Shown here piece by piece: positions 11,861 to 25,200 of a stretch of DNA of 64,000 bases. The position numbers and the translations under genes were made by a program. The notes under the pieces were generated by a model. The model was given only the letters and a program-made list of their open reading frames with translations, had not been told where the DNA came from and did not search any database. Source of the stretch: Oxyura jamaicensis (Eukaryota > Chordata > Aves > Anseriformes > Anatidae); NCBI RefSeq assembly GCF_011077185.1, contig NC_048912.1, forward strand, positions 12,268,757-12,332,756. Direction: 5' to 3'. Positions within the stretch are counted from its first letter, which is position 1; every line of letters starts with the position of its first letter.

Positions 11861-14800
11861 GTGGCTTTGGTCCTGTCGGGGTGCAAGGAGCAGGTTAGGG
11901 TGTGGAGCTGGCAGGGGAGGCTGAGCCCACGGTGCACCCCCAGCCCTCCAGCACACAACCCGTCAGTTCTCAATCACACCCCTGGCAGCGCCGGTGTCGC
12001 AGTCAAACGCAGCAAATTGATTTGCCGTAAGTCATATTTACTATCTCAGCCATAAATGTGTCAAACCCAATCTTTTCAACTGTAAATAATGCCAGAATTT
12101 CCCCCTTTTTAGCAGCCTCCACTACAAAACTCCAGCAGCGAGCTGGAAGAGCTGTATTAAAGTGTGGAGGTGTCGGGGTCACGTTTACAAAAGTGATGTG
12201 ATTCAGACAAGTTTTGCTCCATCCTGCAGCTCTTTCATCCTGCAGGACGTGGGAGATTTGCACACCCGATGATTTGCACACATAGCAGCTACCTGAGAAT
12301 GCATCATTTTGGGAGGATTCAATGAAAGCACAAGTCTCTGTGACCTGCTGGCTCTTTCCCCATGTCCTAGGTATCACCAGCCTTTTTTTTATTATTAGAA
12401 AAACAATGGAAATGAGATGCTTGCAAGGTGGAAGGTGGGACCTGGCACTAACCTGGAGTAGCATCATTTGTTCTGCTTTTCATAGACCCTCCAGCCTTGA
12501 TTTACCGTAATTAATGACATTCAGGAGGTGACACCTCCAGCAATGCAGGGCACACCAGGCTCCTTCCCTGGGAGCAGTGCTGAGGACACCCAGCTCCAAA
12601 CACACCCCAAAGCCAACCTTTTTCCTCAAGAACATCTCCCAAAACAGCAACCAAAGCACAGGAATGTGATCACGGGACTGAGAGAGAGAAAACCCTAAGA
12701 AGGAGCCTGAGCCCCCGTCTTCCCCCTGCCTATGTAAGCAGCAGAGGGAAACATCTCCCCCCACCCCATTACCTCCTCCCTGTCTGCCAGGAGCATCTCA
12801 GCAGCACTCCTCACCTCCCACTCCCTTTGTCGTGCTCTTTTCTCTTCCCATCGCTCTCCTGTCTCCCCTGACAGGATCAAAGCTCTCCATCAAAACCCAT
12901 CTAGTTAATACCAGACAATCATCCCCATTTCCATGGAGCTACACCAGGAAATCGCGCCGTGCAGCTGCAGGAGCCCAGCCCAGCCTCTCGCTGTCCGACA
13001 ACCACCACCAGACAAAGGAGCACATCCAAACCCAGACGGTCGAATGAGACCAAGGCCTGGAGGAGGTGGCTTGGTGGCACCTCCAGCTCTCTGCAAGCCC
13101 AACCCCAAGATGAAAAGCCTTCTGCCTCCATCGGGAGCCCTGTCCTGACTGCCATCCATGGCCACCACCACCAGCTGCCCCACCAGGCTGTCCCACCAAG
13201 GCTCTTGTTCTCCCAGCAAAGGTCACTTTGAGACAGGGTGACTGGACACGGGCCTGCTCCTCCTGCAGTCCCAAGCCACTCTTTCACCTGGCCCAAGCTG
13301 AATTCCTCTGGGCTTAACACACATTACGGCAGGATCCAGGTTTCTTCTGCTGTTCCACAAATTCTGAGGCAGAGCCAAGCCTCTAGTGTAAGTGCAGGCG
13401 GCGCTGATCCCACCTGGCTGTCTCACTGCGCAGTGCTTGTGCTAGCATTGCTGTAGGCACCAGTGTTCCTGCAGCTGCCGTGGAGCCCCCCCAGCTGCCC
13501 CAAATCTCTAACACACCACCAGGGGCATCCTGGTGGCTGCGGGACTGATCCTGCTGAGTATAGCAGGAGGCCGAGTTCCCCAGGTGAGCCTCCTCCTGCT
13601 GCACGCAGATCTCTAAGTGCCATCCCACCACGCTTGGCCAGCAGCCCCAAATCCTGCTTCAAAGCCCGAACCAGCAGCAGCACCCCCTGTCCGCCACCCA
13701 CCTGCAGCTCCCCCACGCTATTAAATCGCAGGAGCCGCAGACAGAAGTTTGCCCTGGAAATCAGAAATAAGGGCGCCGCTTTGCGAACTTCCAGCTCGCT
13801 GGAGCTTTAGCTGATCATTAAAAGCCTGCATCCTTTCAAGCCGAGCACAAACCTCCCACTTCCCATGCTAGAAACCAGAAAGCACGCAACAGAGACAGCA
13901 ATTAGGAACAATTGCCACATAGACAGAAAAATAATTGATTGGTGCTTCTTCTGACGAGCCCGGTGTTGGGAGCGGGCTCCCTGGCCGTCCCTGCGGTTTC
14001 AACATTTTCCACAGCTTCACACTGGGATAGAATTAAAAAAGGTCTGAGTAGGGTTCTGCTTGCTAAATATTGACAGGCAGTGAATCCCAGAAAGCCCTGG
14101 GAAGGGCGCTCACTGCAGGTGAGGGATGGACTCTTTTGTGCTGAGCTAAGGGAGGCCTAACTGCTGCAGTGGCCTGTACATGCCTCCGGCCCCACCGGCC
14201 TGACGCTGCAGGTGCAACACACCGGCTCGCTTCCTGATTGCTGAGCTGCTCAGGGTCCCTACAGGACCCTCCGTGGACTTTGAGATTTTTAAGAAATGGG
14301 CCACTTATATTACCACTGTTTTTCACACTCAGTGGTGTCAACACGTTTGTAACGCAAGTGCCTCAGCCAACTTCCTGACCTCTTGGCAGAGCTGCACAAC
14401 CCTGCAGGAGAACCTCCCGACCCCTCAGCAGAGCTTCCCTACCCTTGCACAGAGCTTTCTGACAGTCAGGTTTAGAGCTCCTCATCCTCAGCCAAGCCAG
14501 CTCTGATCTCAAACAAAGCTCCCTGCTTCCCTCTGCTGCGCCAGCCTGGAGCCAGCCGGCTGCAGCCCAGCCACGCAGGGTGCTGAGACCCGAACAAAGC
14601 CTCAGTATTGGGGCCTGGCGACGGCAGAGCCTTGCTTTAAATCAAATTAGGAAGACGGCCCCTTCCTTCCACCCACTAACCAAGTTTTAAGTACAAGGAT
14701 AATGTCTGTCACAAATTAAAAAGAAAAACAAAGGGGAGATAGTGGCAGTGGATATAAGGTGGCGATGAGGGAACAGCATGCTAGGAAGCTTGATTCAATT

Positions 14801-17800
14801 TGGACTGCGAATTACATGCTTATCTGCTCTCTTTTCATGGTAATTGGCAATTTCACAGCTTTCCAGGGTTGGGCCACAGATGACTGCGGAGGTTCCTGCT
14901 TCCAGGTGACCCCAAAACCACACCACAGAAAGAGCTGTACCTGGGGGGACGGAGGCATCTTGCTCTGTCCCCAGATCAGCGTGGACACGAGGATTCAGAG
15001 TGGTTCCAGCCACCCCAGAGCCAGACAGCGAGGACGAGGCCATGCAGTTGTCCAGCCAGGACTTTACCCACCAGGAGATGATGACGAGAGCAGCGAGGCC
15101 TACAACTTTGCCAGCAGCCCCACACCTGGCGCCGGCCACGCGGCTGAGAAGCAGCATCGTGCAAGCACTAATTAACTCCGTTCTGACGCAAGCTGAGCTT
15201 CATAAGCCTGGCTCTGTCATGTTAGGGCTTCTTTTCTGTCATACAGTTGGGTGTGATTATATTAAGGGGGGAATAAACACGGGTAAACACTAGAAAGATC
15301 AACGGGGTCGTTAGATACACTAACTGTGTAGAGCAGTTAATATGTTAGAGGCTGCTTTCATATAATTTTGCATGTTAGTATATAATCAGACATAAATCCT
15401 ATATGTAAAAGAGGCACTACAGAAGAAAAGCGCTTGAAAGTTGCGTATAGTTTTGTTCCATACAGACAGCACTGATCTCCAAAAACATGGGCATTTCAAG
15501 GTGCAAATGAGCCTTTCCTGCCTCTTACAGGCTTTTCTAGTGCTTTGACTTCATGTAAGCAAGGTTAAAGAAGGTGTGATAGGCATTTAATTACAAATGC
15601 ACTGAATTCCTTTGACAAGTTCAAATGAGAGTTTGCCTAAGCAAGAATCATTTCAATCCCAGCACAGAGCCACAGCAATGCTCTGAACCATGCACAGGGA
15701 GGTGAAAGCAGAATAATTTAAATAAGAGTCAGGGAAAACAAATCCTTTGACTGCAAAGTTCAGCATGGTGAGCTGCTGTTTTTATACAAAGCTACTGATC
15801 TTGGGGAGGGAACGGGAGGAAGAGTTTGCAGATGCAGTGAGGGAGAAACACTGAAAATTTGCTCAGAAGTCCGAAACACAGACCCAAATTAATAGAGTGC
15901 GGGAGCGAACGCTTGGGTGAGTGCTGCAAGAAATAGCCTCTGAATTTTCAGCCTGAATTTTTAAATGAACTCACCTCATTTAGGCTTGTGCCTCTCTTTG
16001 CATTCGCTTTCCATGAATATTCAAGCAGAGCAGAGAATTCGCTGGCAGGAATATTAGCAAAAGCGGTGCCAAAATCAGAGCATATATTAGCCAGCACTGG
16101 AACACATTCACAGAAAAGTGCATTTCAGCCCCGTAATTGCATTTGATGGCGCCCGCTCAGCAGGACTGGCAGCACCGGGACTGCTCCTGGGCACCAAGCA
16201 GAGGGAGCCACAGCCGAAGGGTGCAGAAAGCAGGGACAGGGGGGAAAGGAGGCAGAAAATTGGGTGGCAGAAGCGAGGATGGAATAGCCCCATGGTGGTG
16301 GCACTGGGAGGTGGTGGGAGATACAGTCCCCACCACGGGATGGGTCTGGGCACCCGACCAACCCGTCAAGAGACTGTTAATATTAACGAAGGTGAAACCC
16401 AGTGGGTTTTTGGCAAATCCAATTCTTCTCAGGTGGGAAGGGAGCATGTTTGTCCCCCCACGGCAGCAGTAACTTATTAATGCCCTCGGTGCCTTTTGCC
16501 TGACTCACTCCAATTTCTTTATCCAGCCAAGTGTTACATGGAAATGCAAACAGAAAGCCATGAAAAATGTCATGTGGGACAGGGCTACACCGAGGACACT
16601 GGATATTAACAGGGATGCTCAGAAAACCCCACAGACGAGGGGTGCCCACAGGAGCTATCACAGCATGGCCAGGGAGTGGAGCTGAGCCCTCTGCCTGCTG
16701 CTGTGCATAGCAAAAGCCCCTTTGGCGTGCAGGTGTGGAGCTCCAAGAGCTCAGTGAGCACCAGAGAACATCCACAGAAAGCTGCAGAGGTTTCCTGCCA
16801 AGCAGAGCATTGCAGGGACAATCCAAAAGTTCTTGCGGCATTCATAGAAAGGGGGCCATAGAGTAAAATTCAGGGGAAACCCACTGTCAGCCTTCAAGCA
16901 TGGCATTTAGCCCGCTCCCAGCCCAGCTCTCCTCGTCGGCCATCAGAAAACATTCCTTGCTGCAGCAGGAGGAGGGCTCGTCCACCGCTCCCTTTCTTGG
17001 CAATGTCCATATATCTCAGGAAGCCTATAGCCGATGAAATACGTGACATGCCAAGGGAAGTGGCACTGAACATATGGCTCTGCGGTGTAATATATTCAGA
17101 GAAGTCTGATTTAAACGTAGAGGAGAGGTAGGTGGAGGTCCTACAATCTGCTTAGGGGAAGCCATGCCCTTCAAAGGATTTTGAGGTTATTTGTGACTAA
17201 ACCAGATGCGACACCGAGCTGAGCTCAGTGACGCCGGTGCTGGGAGTATGGGGATGACATCAACAAAAGCTAGATGAGATGCACCACTGCTGGGCATTTC
17301 GGGACCACCGGGCTCAGGTTGTGTTTTTCCCTTTCTTAAGAGGTTGGGGAGCAAGGCACCCTGTTCCCACTCTGGATACAAAGCTGGACCGATGCTGAGC
17401 AGCCTCCAGGGCATCTTTTGAACTCCCAAATCTTAAAAGCAATAAAAGCATCACGAGAAACCATGTGCTACATCCCTAACAGCCCCTGTGCTGGCTGCTG
17501 CTGCAGGAGCAAGCTGATGCTGAGACCCCAGCCGGCAGCACAGACGTGCTGCTCTAATGCAGGGTACCCATGCAAGGTTCAAAAAAAATAATTAGTTAGA
17601 GTAGTTTAAAACTAACCCAGCAGCATTCTGCTGGTTGGATGACCTTAATTAGACTATAAAGTGGGAAAAACGTTAATAGGAAATGATGCCTGCCTGGAGG
17701 TGATGACTAAAATGTATTGATCTCTAAGTACCAAGCTGGCAACTCTTTGTTTGGAGGAAAACGTATGATTAGAAGCAGTCCGGCAGTAAATACAGGGCAG

Positions 17801-18194
17801 CCCCTAATTCATCTGCTGGTACAGGCTGGTCAAGCAAGTGTCGGCATTTAGTGCAGGACCAACAGCGTGATGTTATGGGCCAGCTTTGTCTATAATACGA
17901 TTTAATTGCCCTTCCCGACCTCAAAGCGTGGATCTGTTCATGTCCCAGGACTGAGGTGAAGAGCGATTTACTTGTAAAAGTGCACTTTAACCCACAGATG
18001 CCAAAACGGGAAGGGTGTAGCTCACCTACCTGTGTCAAATACAGATTGTACCTCCTGTTAGGAGCACTCCCTGAAAATTTCACGCAGTTCCTCACTGCTA
18101 GAAATGCAGCCACTGCTTCCTCACTCAAGCGGCCTCTGAGCCAGGAGGGGCATTGCAATGGGCACCTGGGAGTGGACGGAGCCGGGTATTTAAG

Positions 18195-18510
18195 ACTTGC
18201 TCATTACTAGGCTGGCTATAAACCGACTCTCTGCAGAGCCCAGGAGTTCATTACCGGTGTCATTCGCTACAAAAGTAATTGCATTTTCTGGGGCAAGGCT
18301 GCGAGAAAGCGATGGTGAATCTCAGCCGGCGGAGAAGCCAGGAGGGTCTCGGCTCCTTCTTAATTCGCATGCATCCTCTCCTCCACCCCGTGCAGCTCGG
18401 GAAGGGATTTCCCCCACAAAACACCTTCCTGCCTATTAGCATGCGTCCTGCAACGCGCCGCCGTTTTGTTCCATTTGCACTTAATGGCGCCGTGATTGCT
18501 GGAAGCATCT
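18195..18510. promoter_or_regulatory. Possible conserved non-coding element
   Basis: A mixed-composition patch with CpGs retained inside otherwise CpG-poor DNA and words such as TAATTGCATTTTC, CATTTGCACTTAATGG and GCATGC. It lacks simple repeats and coding signal. The regulatory call is inference from composition only. Confidence 0.18.
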
Positions 18511-19439
18511 GAGCGCTGCGGCCCCTTGTTTGCTGGCAGCGGATGTGTGTCCCAGGGGAGCGAGCATTTGTGGAGAGGGAGGGAAGTGAGTGGGGAATTT
18601 ATTTTGTTGTTTCTACCATTTAAGTAAAGTCATTTTCTCAACCACACAGCTGAGGAAGTCAGAAACTCTTGGCAAAGGAGTCAACAGCAAGCAGGATTTC
18701 TTTCGCTGTTCAATATTTATGCCTTTCCACGTTGCCCATATTCGCAGGGCATTTTGCAGGAACATGCTGCTCTATTTTTCTGAGCCAGAGAGGATTCGGA
18801 GGGCAAATGCCCTGCAGTGAGCTGCAAGCTTCCCCTTACTGGAATTAGGAAACAAAACCCTTGACACCTCATGGCAGGCTGATCTTGCCCTCCACACCAG
18901 TGGAGGTGGGCATGGGCATCCTGCAGCACAGAGCTCCATCCATCCATTGTGCTTTGTTCACATCAGGGCACCACCAAACCCCCAGCAGCAGTGCTGATGC
19001 TGGTGGAGGCACAGAGCTGTGATCTCAGCTGGTTCCACACCAGAAATGCTCAAAACATTTACCAGGTTCAGCTCCTTTTTAGCTCACATGCCAGGAATAA
19101 CTGTCCATGAGCTGGCCCGTTCCTACCTTGTTTCTAAGTCGCCGGTGTCCATCCGACTGTCCATCCCCACCTGCAGCTCCCGCAGAGCTGGCCAACACTG
19201 CCACCCACCTGCACCCTGCACCGTGCTGCCAGCCCTGTCCGCAGCCCCGCTGAGAGCCGAGAGCCCGGCACAGACCCTGGGAGGAGAGCAAGCATCGCAG
19301 CGACACCTCAGCTACAGGATACCAGCAGGGAACCTGGACCAGTGTCCCAGTGTCGGTATCCTTTCAGTCCATCACACCCCTCCTGTCCACCTTTGTTCAG
19401 GCTGTAGTATTGTTTTGACATGACGCGTGCCTGTTGTAG

Positions 19440-19720
19440 GATGCCTTTTAAGGCAATTCTCTGCAGAAGTGTGTATTAGATTTCTCTCCAATTCATGCTC
19501 GTTTCGGTATCAGAAGCATGTTATCATACACCAGATGGAGCCAAATAAAAATACCACGAGTGCTGGAGTATACTGATGTGAGAGATATATAATAATTAGG
19601 ATGTGCTGTAAAGCTATTAAGGCTGCAAATCTGAAGAATCTATTATATTTTCTCCATTTCTATTTCTACAACATTTCTCAAAACATGGTGACAACTAGCA
19701 ACGTTAGCATTCAAATACAT
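19440..19720. promoter_or_regulatory. Possible conserved non-coding element
   Basis: A low-GC patch with TAATTA at 19593-19598 and a series of AT-rich words (TTATCATAC, TATTAAGG), bounded by GC-rich non-coding sequence. No open frame of interest. Inference from composition only. Confidence 0.18.
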
Positions 19721-20192
19721 CTTTTCAAGGCACACACAGACTGCAATATCAGTGTTATTTATCCTGGTGTGACTCAGTGTATCTGATTTAGCAGAACTTA
19801 AGCAAAGTCCTTTTCCCCGGTACAGATATGCCAGTTCCTGGTCCGATCCCTCCCCACCAGCGGGTGCAGGAGCAGCAGAGCATCCACGCTACAAGGACAG
19901 GGAGGGACAGAGGGACAGCAGCCAGGGATAAAGTTTCTGAAGGTGGAAGTGCCACCAGCAGTGATCGATGTGTCCCATCCCCCCCAGCAGTTTAAGCTTC
20001 AGCCTGTTTGTTAGACATGGGAACACAAAGGCTGTCCGGCCTCAGAGCAGGCTGTGGTGTGACAAACAGGACCTGCAATAAGCAGTAAGCACCAGGCACA
20101 CGACTGCTGCTCCTGGCCCTGCTGTCCGAGCACCTGTGTATCCACCATCCTCACAGCCTCCTGGGGACCTTGGCAAATGCCATTTTATGGTG

Positions 20193-20207
20193 TTTTTTTT
20201 TTTTTTT
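20193..20207. repeat. Poly-T tract (15 nt)
   Basis: A run of 15 T on the plus strand. Nothing else notable. Confidence 0.88.
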
Positions 20208-20859
20208 ACTGGTTTACCCGGTCGTTCCCACCTCCCTGAATGTTTTTCCTCTGTGTGTGCAGGTGGGAATGCAGCAGCCAACCCCCTGCAGCCGCCGCAG
20301 CAGCGAGGCAAGGCTGTGTTGGTGCCTGAGAGTCTGGGCTTTGTGCTGCACCTACCAGCGCGGTCCAAACCCCTCCAAAACAGCTCTCACCGATGGTCGG
20401 ACCCGCGGCCGAGCCCCAGGACTGCCAGTGGGTTGGGAAAGCTGAAGGAAGCACGTGCAGGTTGTGGTTGCACCTTTGCAGAAACGAGTGGCTGCAGCAA
20501 GCAGCCCACCCTCCTGCACTGCCCTCCTGCGTTTGGGGTACAGCTGAAGCATAAAGGTTCACTTTGGGTTGATTTTTGTTTTAATAACCTGAAACTCAGC
20601 AATGAATTGTGGCTCTCCCAACACCGGGCTCTGCTGTGGTGGGGCCATACAGGGAGAGACAGCCCTTCCCGAACGAGATCACAGCACGATTCAGGTAGGG
20701 AAACAGGAGAAAAGCACACCAAAATCCTGATTTTCTCACTCTTCCCACCAGCTGCTTTTTGCTTTTTGCCAGGTTCAGAGCCCACCTAAGCCCACCAGCC
20801 CCTCTTTGTTCACGTAAATAACCGGCTGCAATTAAGTTGCAAACAGCCCCAGCGTTTAA

Positions 20860-21100
20860 TCACACGCTTGACCTCCTCCACCTCCTCACGCTCCACAATC
20901 TCCGAGCATTTCATTATTACCCAAGATTATTTATTTTATGTGACTCCCCACTTCAGCCCCGCTGGTACCGCATTAACGTCAGCGACACAAGCCCGGCCCG
21001 CTTCCGCCAGCCCGCTGCTCCCATCCCGCAGCCTCTGAGCTGCTAATTAACTCTCCATTACAATTTTTAGCAAAGTAAAGCAATATGACACAATTCAATT
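20860..21100. promoter_or_regulatory. Possible conserved non-coding element with TAATTA site
   Basis: TAATTAA at 21044-21050 is followed by further AT-rich homeodomain-like words (CCATTACAA, TCAATTAAAATG) inside otherwise GC-rich DNA. No coding signal. Inference from composition only. Confidence 0.18.
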
Positions 21101-22229
21101 AAAATGACAAAAGGAGGGAAGAAATGACATGTGTTTCCCCTGGTGGTTTGTTTTTGTTTTTTTTTGTGTGTGTGTTTTTTTTTCTTTATTCTAGGCAAAG
21201 GATGAGCCCGTTTCTCTGCATCATCAGTGCTGGGGATGCAGGAAAGCCTCTGCATGGGCAGGGCTGGCACTGGCCCTCAGTTTCCCTGGGGAGAAACTCT
21301 ACGACCTGTCTGATCAGCACCCCTAAAACCTCTCCTGGGTCATCGTGGGGGCCCCCCAGCCCCAACGCCCCAGGCGCCTTCTCCGTGCAGGGAAGCCCCC
21401 AGGGCCTTTTCCCCGCAGGTCGTGGATAACGTACTGGGGAAGGAGTGCTGACACCGCCTGTTCTGGAGGCGCTGGATGGAGGGTTTTTTCCTACCTGTTT
21501 AATTAAACATGTTAAGAAACTGCAAGGGGGAGTTTATTGGATTTTTTTTCCCCTTTTCAATGCACTGGAGCTCATTAAAAAATAAAGAGGGGGGGGGGTG
21601 TTTGCTGCAAACACAGCTTTCAAATAAGTCTTAATTTAAATAATTAAACGGGCAGCATTTATTTTCCTTGTCGTTTTTATTTCCTTACCAGCTTCCTTGT
21701 CAGTTTAGCTCAGATTTAAGGGGCTTTGCAGTGGCGGAGTGGGTGCAAGCCTGTGTGCAAGGCAAGGAGGGGGCGAGGTGGAGCACAGGCGATGAGCACC
21801 AGCCCCTGGCAGTGGCTCCAGGAATTCAGCACACGCAGCCAAGATGGGTCAAGATGGTCCCAGCCCACCTCTCTTGGACAAGGTTTCTGCCCTGATAGGA
21901 CACAACGTCCTCTCTGCTTGCTGGTCTGCAATGACTGCAATGAATTAAGCATCCATCCCTTTGCCTGCAACTGCAGCCAAGCCTCCGGAGTTTGTGTTTT
22001 TGGTTTTTAAAGAGCTCTGGGATACATTAGATGGGATAAAAATTTTATAAGGGAAACATTATACACACTTTTATACATATAACCCTCATGTTTCAGGATA
22101 AAAGGCACCTTCTAACTGCCTGGGGTGAGAAGGAAAGTCCTCCACTGGGCACATTAGAACCTAATTGTTTGTTATGGATGCTATATGCTGCCCTATATAT
22201 TTCTATCAAACCTCTAAACTTTCCTGACC

Positions 22230-22258
22230 AAAAAAAAAAAAAAAAAAAAAAAAAAAAA
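22230..22258. repeat. Poly-A tract (29 nt)
   Basis: A run of 29 A followed directly by CAACAGCAGC. The 33-nt A-run ending at 9484 is likewise followed by CAGCAGCAGC. No retroposon body was recognised upstream. Confidence 0.9.
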
Positions 22259-25020
22259 CAACAGCAGCCTGATTTTTCATCCTTTTGACTCCCATCTCAG
22301 TTGGGGCTGCCTGCAGGCTGTGGCTCTGAAGAGTCTGAAAAGGCTGTGCTCTTCCCCACAGCCACACGTCCCCCTTGGTTTTGTCATTTGTCCGTCATCA
22401 GCCTTCATCGCCAGCCCTGGCAGGCTGGGAGTGCGCAGCTCTGACAGCACAGGCATGGCACCGCTCAAACAGCCCTGCGAGCGGCAGACAAGCAATTCTC
22501 AGGAATCCCTGTTTTAGTAACAGCTCCTTCCAAACGCCATCCTATAGATGAGAAACCTGAGCTACGGAGGTGGCTGATGGCCACCCACAGCTGTGACAGG
22601 CTGGCAGTAGGCTGGGACACAACACAAGCTCCTGGATCCCTCTCTGGCCACCAAAAGCCCCCAGTCCTGCAGTCTTTGCAAAGCTGGTATTTGGTAGCTA
22701 CACGGGAAGGTGCTAATGAAGCTGCTCCAGCAGCAAGTGGCCAAGCCCCAGGATTTTGGGAGCCTTCCCCCAGCATGTCTGTGGAGGGAGAGAGTTCAGC
22801 CCCTGGGGCCTCAACCTCTGGAGGGCTCCCCCAGGACCCTGGCTTATGGGCACCAGCCCTGCTCTGCTCTGCCTGCCCCTGGCCAGCAGGAAAATCACCA
22901 AAATCTCCCTCTCCAGTGACTTACAGAGCCAATGTACGGCCATTTCCACTCTTAGAAGTGTTTCTTCCTCTTCAAAGGTCAATCTGCCTCTTCCTTTAAA
23001 GAGGCAATTCTAGACCTCATTCCCTCATGGAGGTGGCCCTGCAGGATCTTTGCTGCTTACCCAAGCAAGTCAAGGGTCAGCATGAAGCAAAACAGGCAGA
23101 GAAAGCAGAAGATACACTGAAAGCAAGATGCCATCACTTGTCTTTCCCAATGGAAAGCACTACGAGGTTGAGGTTTTGTAATCTCCCATCAACCTCCTAT
23201 GGAAAAAAATAGCATCACCTTCATGAGCTGAACCTCCCTGACCTCATGGGACAGGAGATGTGGGCACTGCTCAGGGCAGGCATCAACGTCAGCCACGCAG
23301 AGGTGACCGTGCACCCATGAACCCAAGGAAAGGCCCACGTCACCGCTGTCCTTCTCCACTGCTGCCCTTCACGAAAACACAGCCTGTTTTTTCTATTAGC
23401 AATTGCAGTCAGCTAATACCTTTACCTTTGCGTTGTGAACGGTGTCACATCTCCTAAGTGTCTTAAAGTAATGCTTGATGATATTCTCTCCCTCAGTAAA
23501 CATATTGATTAGATTACAAATAAGATTACCACTATACATGGCCCTTTGCAGAGAGCGAGGCAGCTCTTCTGCTTCCTCCTGTCAAGTAGGTTGGAGTTTA
23601 TTTGTTGCAAAAGCTCTTGATTATTGTGATTTAATGTGACTCTGCTCTTCCTCTCCCCCACGGGGACACAGAACAATTAGAGGCTGCATTTTGGGGTGAT
23701 TATAACACACCTTGGGGGTGTTCGTGAGGCAAAAAGCTAAAGAGCAAAGGACTTAACGACCTAGAAAACACAACGATTCCCTGACACTGCGCTGCCCTTG
23801 GGGCGGGTTGACCTGGAATCGATGTGGTGGTTGGGGCCGGGACACAGAGGCGCTGGCAGCTGGAGCTGAGCCAGCCTTGGAGCTGTGGGGGGCCGTGAGG
23901 GCATGCTTGGAAAATCTGCAGTGGGCCCAGCTCCTGCAGCAATGACGGGAGGGCATCCATGGAGAGAGGCGGCAGGGCCAGCTTGCCCCTCCGCTTGCTG
24001 TGAGCAGTGTGGATGGATGGGACTGAAAGGGGCTCACCCGGCTGCCATCGCGCCCTCGCCAGGGACCACATCGGTGACTGCAGAGTGGCTCCATGCCCAC
24101 CTCTCCCCATCATGGCATCCCACAGTAATGGGCGAAGTGGGAGGAAATCCGCTGTGTATCAACTCAGTGCAGATTAACTGGGGTTTAGGGCCAAAGGGAG
24201 ACCAGCTGAAACAGGGACAAGCAGGAGACCTGCAGAGCGGCGCACGTGGCCTCCCACACCTCTGTGCACGGGTGTCCTGCCAAGGCACAAAGCCGTGGTG
24301 ATGCCAACCCAGTGGTGATGCCAATCCAGCCGCTCCCAACACCTGGCAGCGCTCACAAATCCCATTCCTGAGATATTTGGCATTTTCTACCTCCAACAGC
24401 TGCAGCTCCTGGTTTCAGCTTACCTCGACCCTCTTCAAAAGGATCTTGCATCAAGCCTTACAGATTTGTAACTTGTAGAAATCATAGCACTTGAAAGAAG
24501 AAGGGAAATTAAAAGACTGTGGTTAAAATGTTGATTCAGTGTGTAGTCTGCTTTTTGACACTGATTTTCTCACATCTTGCCATCACCAGAAGTTCCCTTT
24601 GAACAGCTGTGTCCCGTTTTGTAAACGGTTCTAATCTCGCAGCACGCTTTCTTCTGCACCTTGACTAATTCCCCCGGCTTGTAAAAGCACTTGCACTTGT
24701 ATGCTCACAGACATCTGCTACACTCGGTGACTGTGCCCTCCAAAAAAGACTTAAATACATAAATAAATAGTCTGGGGCAGTCGTTTTGATCAAAGGCAGC
24801 TGAAGCACACAGGGATGCCCTCATTATTTATTATAATTATTTTGCGTTCTCTTTTTTATTTTCCTTAAACCATCGATTGAATTACACCCACACTTTCTCC
24901 CCTTCCCCGTTGCTATTATTTAGCGTTCAGCAAATGAATAATTTAGAGTTTGCGTTGATCAGAGGCGCTCCCCTCCCGCTGCGGCCTGTGCATGCTGCAG
25001 GGCCGCTCTGGGGAGTAGGG

Positions 25021-25200
25021 GTGAGGAGGGCCGGGCCGGGCAAGGCCGGGCAAGGCCAAGCCGGGCTGGGCAAGGCCAAGGCGGGCAGGGCAGGGCCGAA
25101 CAAGGCCGAGCCGAGCCAGGCATAGACGGGCAAGGCCGGGCTGAGCCAGGCAGAGCCGATCTGAGCCAGCCGAGGCCGAGCCGAGCCGGTAAGGGTCGGG
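25021..25200. repeat. GC-rich minisatellite, GGGCAAGGCC-like unit
   Basis: About 180 nt of imperfect head-to-tail copies of a 5-10 nt purine-skewed unit (GGCCGGGCAA, GGCCGAGCCG, GGCCAAGCCG and variants). It follows one of the most GC-rich stretches of the window, and the minus-strand frames across it encode low-complexity Leu/Ala/Pro/Gly repeats rather than protein. Such arrays vary in copy number and are prone to assembly error. Confidence 0.85.

Larger units (their letters stand above)
9834..25020. other. Intergenic DNA, no gene recognised
   Basis: About 15 kb without a supportable gene. Many open frames of 60-220 codons exist on both strands, but they overlap each other, lack domains and have repetitive or proline/serine-rich composition expected from GC-rich non-coding DNA. 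Short patches within it have the A+T-rich, homeodomain- and POU-site-bearing look of conserved non-coding elements and are listed separately. Homopolymers include C10 near 11639 and a G-run near 21590. Confidence 0.6.

Noticed and set aside
20136..20789. 217-codon plus-strand open frame
   Set aside because: Includes a poly-T tract read as poly-Phe and has no family resemblance.
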